Shown: positions 28,178-32,515 of the stretch, piece by piece
Layout: each line of letters starts with the position of its first letter
How positions within the stretch are numbered: the stretch's first letter is position 1
NCBI GenBank assembly: GCA_019234295.1
Contig: JAFALK010000022.1
Coordinates: forward strand, 1-32,515
Length of the DNA: 32,515 nt
Direction of reading: 5' to 3'
From: Roseateles sp.
GTDB taxonomy: Bacteria; Pseudomonadota; Gammaproteobacteria; Burkholderiales; Burkholderiaceae_C
Made by a program: the position numbers and the translations under genes
Notes under the pieces: generated by a model
What the model was told of the DNA's origin: nothing
Database searches by the model: none
What the model saw: only the letters and a program-made list of their open reading frames with translations

Positions 28178-30814
28178 TCATTGCTGGCTCAGCTTCTTGA
28201 GCTTGTAGAGGACTTCCAGCGCCTCGCGGGGGCTCAGCGCATCGGGATCCACAGTCTGCATCGATTCGATCAGCGGGTGTGTCGCCTCGGCGACGGGCGC
28301 GGGCGGCGGTGCGGCGAAGAGGTCGATCTGCGCCTCGCCCTCCTCGGCCTTGGCCTCCAGCGCCTCCAGCGTGCTGCGGGCCTGGCGCACCAGGCTGGCG
28401 GGCATGCCGGCCAGGCGCGCCACCTGCACGCCGTAGCTGCGGCTGGCCGGGCCGGGCTGGATCTCGTGCAAGAAGACGATGTCCTCGCCGCTCTCCACCG
28501 CTGACACATGGCAGTTCAGCGCCTGCGGGTGCTTGGCAGGAAAGGCCGTCAGCTCGAAGTAGTGAGTGGCGAACAACGTGAAGGCGCGCGTCTTGTCGTG
28601 CAAGTGGCTGGCGATGGCGCCGGCCAGGGCCAGGCCGTCAAAGGTCGAGGTGCCACGCCCGATCTCATCCATCAGCACCAAGGAGTGCTCGGTGGCACCG
28701 TGCAGGATGGCGGCGGCCTCGGTCATCTCCAGCATGAAGGTCGATTGCGCGTTGGCCAGGTCGTCGGCAGCGCCAATGCGGGTGTGGATGGCGTCCATCG
28801 GCCCGAGCCGGCAGCTCGTGGCCGGCACGTAGGAACCCATGGCAGCCAGCAGGCAGATCAAGGCCACCTGACGCATGAAGGTGCTCTTGCCGCCCATGTT
28901 CGGGCCAGTGATCACGAGCAGCTTGGTGCGCGCGTCGAGGCGGCAGTCGTTGGCCATGAATTCACCGGCGCCCGTTTCGCGCAGCCGCGATTCGACGACC
29001 GGGTGGCGGCCGCCCTGGATGTCGATGGTCGGCTGGCTGACGAACTCCGGTTGACACCAGTTCAGCAGCGTCGCGCGCTCTGCCAGGGCCGCCAGTGCGT
29101 CAAGGCTGGCCAGGGCGCGGCCCAGCGCGCTCAGGGCGGGCAGCTCCTCCAGGAGTTGGTCCAGCAGCAGCTCGTAGAGAATCTTCTCGCGGGCCAGCGA
29201 ACGCTCCTGGGCGGAGAGCGCCTTGTCCTCGAAGGTCTTGAGCTCCGGTGTGATGTAGCGCTCCGCGTTCTTCAGCGTCTGACGGCGCTGGTAGTCCATC
29301 GGCACCTTGTCCACCTGGCCCTGCGTGACCTCGATGTAGAAGCCGTGAACCTTGTTGAACTGCACGCGCAGGTTGGCGATGCCGGTGCGGGCCCGTTCGC
29401 GGGTTTCCAGGTCGATCAGGAAGGCATCGCAGTTCTCGGCGATGCCCCGCAGCTCGTCGAGCTCTGCGTCGAAGCCGGGGGCAATCACGCCGCCATCACG
29501 CAGCAGGACGGCCGGCTCGTCGGCCACGGCATGGCGCAGCAGCTCCTCGATGTGCGGTGAGGCGGCCAGGCCGGCGGCCAGCTTGTCGATCAGGGCCGAT
29601 CCGGCAGGCAGTGCGCGCGCCAGTTCGGGCAGTAACTGCAAGGTTGCACGCAGGCCCGCGAGCTCGCGCGGGCGTACCTGGCGCAGGGCCACGCGCGCCG
29701 CAATGCGCTCCACGTCCGACACGCCGCGCAGCGCGTTGCGCAGGGGCTCGAAGCCGCTGTCCATAAAGGCCGCGATCGCGCCATGCCGCGCCAGCGCCTC
29801 GCCGCGCTCGCGCCGCGGATGCAGCAGCCAGTGGCGCAGCGCGCGGCTGCCCATGCCGGTGCGGCAGCTGTCCAGCAGCGAGAGCAGGGTGGGGCTTGAT
29901 TCACCGCGCAGGGTCTGCGTGAGCTCCAGATTGCGCTGTGTGGCCGGTGGCAGGTCCACGAGCTCGGAAACCCGCTGGACCGCCAGGCTCTTCACATGGG
30001 CTAGTGAGCGGCCCTGCGTGTGCTCGGCATAACTGAGCAGCGCGGCGGCGGCGGCCTGTGCGGCCAGGAGTTCCTGAGCGTTGAAGCCCTGAAGGCTGCT
30101 CACGCCCAACTGCTCGCAGAGTTTGCGCTCGCCGAGCTTGGTGTCGAACTGCCAGCCCGGGCGATTGGTGATGGGCACGCGCGCAGCGAGCACCGCCTGC
30201 GGATGCTTCTCGCGGTCCACTAGCACTTCGGCGGGCGACAGCCGGCCCAGGAACGACGGCAGCTCGCGGTCCGTGCATTCGGCCAGACCCAGCAGGCCCT
30301 GCGTCATAGAGAGCCAGGCCAGGCCGAGCTTCTTGCCTTGAGCACCATGAGCGGCCACGGCCAGCAGCACAGAGTCTTGCTTGTCGGCCAGCAACTCGCT
30401 GTCCGTCACCGTGCCCGGCGTGACCACGCGCACGACCTTGCGCTCCACCGGCCCCTTGCTCGTGGCCACATCGCCGACCTGCTCGGCAATCGCCACGGCC
30501 TCGCCGAGCTTGATCAGCTTGGCCAGGTAACTCTCGAGCGCATGGACCGGCACGCCCGCCATCACCACCGGCTCGCCACCACTTTGGCCGCGGCTCGTCA
30601 GCGTGATGTCCAGCAGCGCATTGCACTTGCGGGCATCGTCATAGAAGACCTCGTAGAAGTCCCCCATGCGGAAGAACACCAGCACGTCCGGATGCTCCGC
30701 CTTGAGGCGGAAGTACTGCGCCATAACAGGTGTATGACCTGGGTGTGCGCCGAAGTCACGCATTTCTCCTTGGGAGACGGCCGTTTTCTTGTTGTTCTCG
30801 GAAGAAGATGCCAT
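28178..30814 (-). CDS. mutS: DNA mismatch repair protein MutS
   Basis: Recognises base mismatches and small loops and recruits MutL. The 878-residue protein has the mismatch-reading motif [10 protein letters not shown] with Phe53 and Glu55, the core and clamp domains, and the ATPase P-loop [15 protein letters not shown] near residue 640. It ends with the [12 protein letters not shown]alker B region, FATHYFEL and a C-terminal tetramer segment ([16 protein letters not shown]). The start is uncertain: the ATG at 30814 has no ribosome binding site, while an internal ATG at 30763 has AAGGAG two bases before it and begins closer to the E. coli MutS N-terminus. Confidence 0.97.
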   Translation of the reverse strand: MASSSENNKKTAVSQGEMRDFGAHPGHTPVMAQYFRLKAEHPDVLVFFRMGDFYEVFYDDARKCNALLDITLTSRGQSGGEPVVMAGVPVHALESYLAKLIKLGEAVAIAEQVGDVATSKGPVERKVVRVVTPGTVTDSELLADKQDSVLLAVAAHGAQGKKLGLAWLSMTQGLLGLAECTDRELPSFLGRLSPAEVLVDREKHPQAVLAARVPITNRPGWQFDTKLGERKLCEQLGVSSLQGFNAQELLAAQAAAAALLSYAEHTQGRSLAHVKSLAVQRVSELVDLPPATQRNLELTQTLRGESSPTLLSLLDSCRTGMGSRALRHWLLHPRRERGEALARHGAIAAFMDSGFEPLRNALRGVSDVERIAARVALRQVRPRELAGLRATLQLLPELARALPAGSALIDKLAAGLAASPHIEELLRHAVADEPAVLLRDGGVIAPGFDAELDELRGIAENCDAFLIDLETRERARTGIANLRVQFNKVHGFYIEVTQGQVDKVPMDYQRRQTLKNAERYITPELKTFEDKALSAQERSLAREKILYELLLDQLLEELPALSALGRALASLDALAALAERATLLNWCQPEFVSQPTIDIQGGRHPVVESRLRETGAGEFMANDCRLDARTKLLVITGPNMGGKSTFMRQVALICLLAAMGSYVPATSCRLGPMDAIHTRIGAADDLANAQSTFMLEMTEAAAILHGATEHSLVLMDEIGRGTSTFDGLALAGAIASHLHDKTRAFTLFATHYFELTAFPAKHPQALNCHVSAVESGEDIVFLHEIQPGPASRSYGVQVARLAGMPASLVRQARSTLEALEAKAEEGEAQIDLFAAPPPAPVAEATHPLIESMQTVDPDALSPREALEVLYKLKKLSQQ

Positions 30815-31172
30815 GGTCTATTGCCAGCCATGCCATCTCGGGGCAAGGCTCATAAGAGTCGATTCGCGTTGATGAATTCGGCGCCAATTGGGTGCCACAA
30901 GATACCGGTTCAGAAAAGCGTAAAAAATTTGGCGGACGACGTCCGAAAACGGCTAGCTAGCACCCTGACTGTTCGGTCAGAACCCACGTCACGGAGAACG
31001 CGTCCCGCATTCGAGCCGCCAACGTGCGTCCGCATTATCTTTCCTGTAAGAAGTGGGGTCGGAAGGGGCTTTGCGATGCACCAGCTTAACGATGGCTTCT
31101 GGCTGCGAAGGTTGACATACGTGGCTTCGGAGATAACAATCCGATCCATCGGAATATTTTATTGGGGTCGAC
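30815..31172. other. 358-bp gene-free junction with short palindromes
   Basis: Between mutS and the DUF433 gene I see no convincing coding sequence on either strand. The stretch holds CGGAC/GTCCG with a 3-base spacer (30933-30945), the 10-bp palindrome GCTAGCTAGC (30952-30961) and CTGAC/GTCAG around TGTTCG just after. Runs of A and T around 30920-30930 stand out from the GC-rich surroundings. The promoter of the DUF433 gene is at its right end. It marks the change from housekeeping to accessory DNA. Confidence 0.6.
31112..31153 (+). promoter_or_regulatory. Promoter and palindromic operator of the DUF433 antitoxin gene
   Basis: A perfect -35, TTGACA (31112-31117), is followed after 17 bp by AACAAT (31135-31140), a 4/6 match to -10. 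Overlapping the start-site region is a dyad, TCCGAT CC ATCGGA (31140-31153). This layout suits autorepression by a DNA-binding antitoxin. Confidence 0.55.
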
Positions 31173-31814
31173 ATGATTGCAGAAATGGCGCCCACGGTCA
31201 GCGCGGCTGCCTATGTGGCAGGAGTCAGCGAGCGCGACGTGAATCGGATTTTCGATGAGCAGTTGCTTCCGGCCGCCGTGCTGTCGGCGCCTAGGTCCTT
31301 GACGCCGCTGGGCTGCGTCTTGGCCTCGTTTTACTTTCGTGAAGCCCCCACCTTGACGGCAGAGGTTCGCAAGTCGGTGGTCTCCTTGCTTGGCCGCCGC
31401 AGCTCTAAGCTGCGGACTTGGGCCGCACTGGCGCCGCAGACGCCTTCGGACTGGGATGTCGAGCTGGGAACGATCCTGATCCACCTCGCGACCTATGCCG
31501 AAGAGGCGCGTAGCCGTGGTGAGTCGCTGGCCAAGGCGGAAGCTCTTGTTGATAGCGATCAAGACCTCTTCGACGGAGAGCCCGTCTTCAAAGGCACTCG
31601 GGTGCCGGTTCGGACCATCGCGGCTTGGATCGCCGAAGGCATCGACCGCGAGCGCATCCGTAGTTCATATCCCAGCGTCACCGACGAGATGGTCTCCGCC
31701 GCCCCCGTGTGGACCAAGGCGCATCCGCAAAGGGGCAGGCCGCGTAAGTTCAACGAGATCAATCCGGATTGGAAGGTGAAGTCCGTGTCCAAGAGGAAGC
31801 TTGGCGGAGCATGA
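31173..31814 (+). CDS. DUF433 antitoxin-like protein (VapB45-like) with N-terminal HTH-like region
   Basis: A 213-residue protein. The C-terminal part (about residues 125-190: FDGEPVFKGTRVPVRTIAAW, then SYPSVTDEMVSAA) is a DUF433 domain, found in antitoxins. The N-terminal part (about 8-55: AAAYVAGVSERDVNRIFDEQ) looks like a MerR-type winged helix start. This two-part build and the following DUF5615 gene match the Mycobacterium tuberculosis Rv2018-Rv2019 pair (VapB45-VapC45). It ends in a basic tail (RGRPRKF and KSVSKRKL), which may contact DNA or the toxin. A GGGG stretch precedes the ATG, and a promoter with a dyad lies upstream. The stop overlaps the toxin start by 4 bp. Its toxin partner is truncated, so it is now an orphan antitoxin. 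Confidence 0.75.
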   Translation: MIAEMAPTVSAAAYVAGVSERDVNRIFDEQLLPAAVLSAPRSLTPLGCVLASFYFREAPTLTAEVRKSVVSLLGRRSSKLRTWAALAPQTPSDWDVELGTILIHLATYAEEARSRGESLAKAEALVDSDQDLFDGEPVFKGTRVPVRTIAAWIAEGIDRERIRSSYPSVTDEMVSAAPVWTKAHPQRGRPRKFNEINPDWKVKSVSKRKLGGA

Positions 31815-31918
31815 AATTCTTCTTCGACGAATGCTTGGACCCTGAGCTCACGAAGGTGGCGGTCGCCTCAGGCTACGAAGCAACTTGTTCGCGCGATCGC
31901 GGCATGCTGTCGAAAAAG
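31811..31918 (+). pseudogene. Truncated DUF5615/PIN-like toxin gene (VapC45-like)
   Basis: The ATG overlaps the antitoxin stop (ATGA). The first 36 codons read MKFFFDECLDPELTKVAVAS, then GYEATCSRDRGMLSKK: the start of the DUF5615 PIN-like family, including the first acidic site (DE at residues 6-7) and the SRDRG segment with the second Asp. The frame then runs into the end of an ISL3-family element, where toxin homology stops. The C-terminal acidic residues of the nuclease are lost, so the protein should be inactive. Confidence 0.75.
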
Positions 31919-32126
31919 GGCTCTGTTGAATTTCAAGTGGGTTGCCGGGCGTGGGGATTGATCGCGAGGAAGTCGAGCTTGCCAGCGATCAGGAAGATGA
32001 CGGTTCTGATGGAGGACAGTCGTTTGAAGCCGCGCGCGCGTCGTTTGGCGGCCTGGAACAGGCCGTTTATGGCTTCGAGGAAGCCGTTGGTCTGACGTGT
32101 CTGGGCCCAGGCGACGATGCCTTCTA
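31918..32126 (-). mobile_element. End of an ISL3-family insertion sequence, interrupted by IS630
   Basis: The element end appears to be GGGCTCTGTTGAATTTCA starting near 31918, right after the toxin sequence breaks off. Transposase C-terminus is read on the minus strand. The element is cut at 32124-32127 (CTAG) by the IS630-family element; its remainder should lie beyond the window. The exact terminal base and the direct repeat cannot be fixed without the other end. Confidence 0.65.
31933..32126 (-). pseudogene. ISL3-family transposase, C-terminal part
   Basis: From the interruption the frame reads PLEGIVAWAQTRQTNGFLEA, then INGLFQAAKRRARGFKRLSS, then IRTVIFLIAGKLDFLAINPH and ends ARQPT. The NGFLEAINGLFQAAKRRARG segment with its catalytic Glu, and the IRTVIFLIAGKLDF/NPHA ending, are typical of ISL3 transposases. 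The reading frame continues upstream only as non-homologous sequence because of the inserted IS630. The stop codon is at 31933-31935, 15 bases from the apparent element end. Confidence 0.75.
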
Positions 32127-32515
32127 GTGGCCTGTAACGATTGAATCGGGAGTGATTCGATGTGTGGTGTCGAAGTATTTCCACTTCACCGGCTTGGGCT
32201 GTTCGTTGTAGTGCCGGATGTAGCGCATGAGTTTGCGCTTGAGGTCGGTGACCGACGTGAAGACTCCGCGTGCAATGACGTCGCGCTCGATCTTGGCGAA
32301 CCACAACTCGACTTGATTGAGCCAAGAGGAATACGTCGGCGTGAAGTGCATGTGCACCGTCGGATGCTCGGCCAGGAACTCATCGACCCGCTTCGTCTTG
32401 TGCGCCGAGAGATTGTCGGCAATGACGTGGATTTCCTTGCCGCGAGGTTGGTTGGCCACGATGTCGGCGAGGAACGCGACGAACTCTGCCGAGGTGTGCC
32501 GCGTCGCTGTCTTGC
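32124..32515 (-). CDS. IS630-family transposase, 5' part off the window
   Basis: DDE transposase of the IS630/Tc1-mariner group. The visible part begins, off the right edge, with KTATRHTSAEFVAFLADIV and continues through VIADNLSAHK (second catalytic Asp), FTPTYSSWLNQVELWFAKIE (the catalytic Glu), and IRHYNEQPKPVKWKYFDTTH. The final residues, DSIVTGH, run to the last base of the element, and the TAG stop (32126-32124) is formed with bases of the CTAG target. The start codon and the first catalytic Asp lie beyond the window. Confidence 0.88.
   Translation of the reverse strand, partial: KTATRHTSAEFVAFLADIVANQPRGKEIHVIADNLSAHKTKRVDEFLAEHPTVHMHFTPTYSSWLNQVELWFAKIERDVIARGVFTSVTDLKRKLMRYIRHYNEQPKPVKWKYFDTTHRITPDSIVTGH
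32127..32515 (-). mobile_element. IS630-family insertion sequence inserted at CTAG in the ISL3 element
   Basis: One end of the element begins GTGGCCTGTAACGATTG just after the CTA of a CTAG site. IS630-type elements insert at TA, often within CTAG, and duplicate TA. Removing the element would join CCA-CTA-GAA in the ISL3 reading frame. The other end is off the window. Confidence 0.75.

Noticed and set aside
30910..31149. 79-residue minus-strand frame in the mutS-DUF433 gap
   Set aside because: No ribosome binding site, no recognisable family, and it crosses the promoter and dyad of the DUF433 gene.

Overview
This is a GC-rich, densely coding chromosomal segment from a betaproteobacterium, most probably of the order Burkholderiales. 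The assignment rests on gene content and order: pyrG-kdsA-eno-ftsB, mltG-tmk-holB-pilZ-tatD, tsaE beside amiC, a Bug-type (TctC) binding protein, a DUF4936 gene next to ygfZ, and a metal-dependent type of KdsA. I cannot narrow it to genus from the sequence alone. No rRNA, tRNA, CRISPR array or prophage was seen.

Layout. Positions 1-6108 hold amiC (its 3' end lies off the left edge), tsaE, queG, an AEC permease, a chalcone-isomerase-like secreted protein, an orphan Bug binding protein and xerD. Positions 6236-12656 hold a TonB-dependent receptor, a MarC membrane protein, isocitrate lyase aceA behind a palindrome-rich leader, an HSL-type esterase and a thioesterase-GNAT fusion. Positions 12686-13826 (minus) hold DUF4936 and ygfZ. 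Positions 13879-17679 are one tight operon: mltG, tmk, holB, pilZ, tatD. Positions 17906-19696 hold a 64-residue small protein, a gamma-class carbonic anhydrase and hslO (Hsp33). Positions 19716-30814 are all on the minus strand. In transcription order they are mutS, an alpha/beta hydrolase, pyrG, kdsA, eno, ftsB, pnuC, a ribosylnicotinamide-kinase-like protein and a Tat-exported phospholipase C. A strong terminator separates eno from ftsB.

How the genes work together. Most of the window is housekeeping: cell wall (amiC, mltG), tRNA modification (tsaE, queG), DNA replication and repair (tmk, holB, xerD, mutS), division (ftsB), and CTP, KDO and glycolytic metabolism (pyrG, kdsA, eno). PnuC and the kinase form a compact nicotinamide riboside uptake-and-trap pair. 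AceA gives the glyoxylate shunt.

The right end, from about 30815, is an accessory junction. It starts with a 358-bp gene-free stretch rich in short palindromes. Next comes a DUF433 antitoxin-like gene with a recognisable promoter and operator, then the first codons of a DUF5615/PIN-like toxin. That toxin is cut by the end of an ISL3-family element, which is itself interrupted by an IS630-family element inserted at a CTAG site. The IS630 transposase stop codon is made by that target site. The nested disruption is the most unusual structure in the window. I did not find a clearly new multi-gene system.
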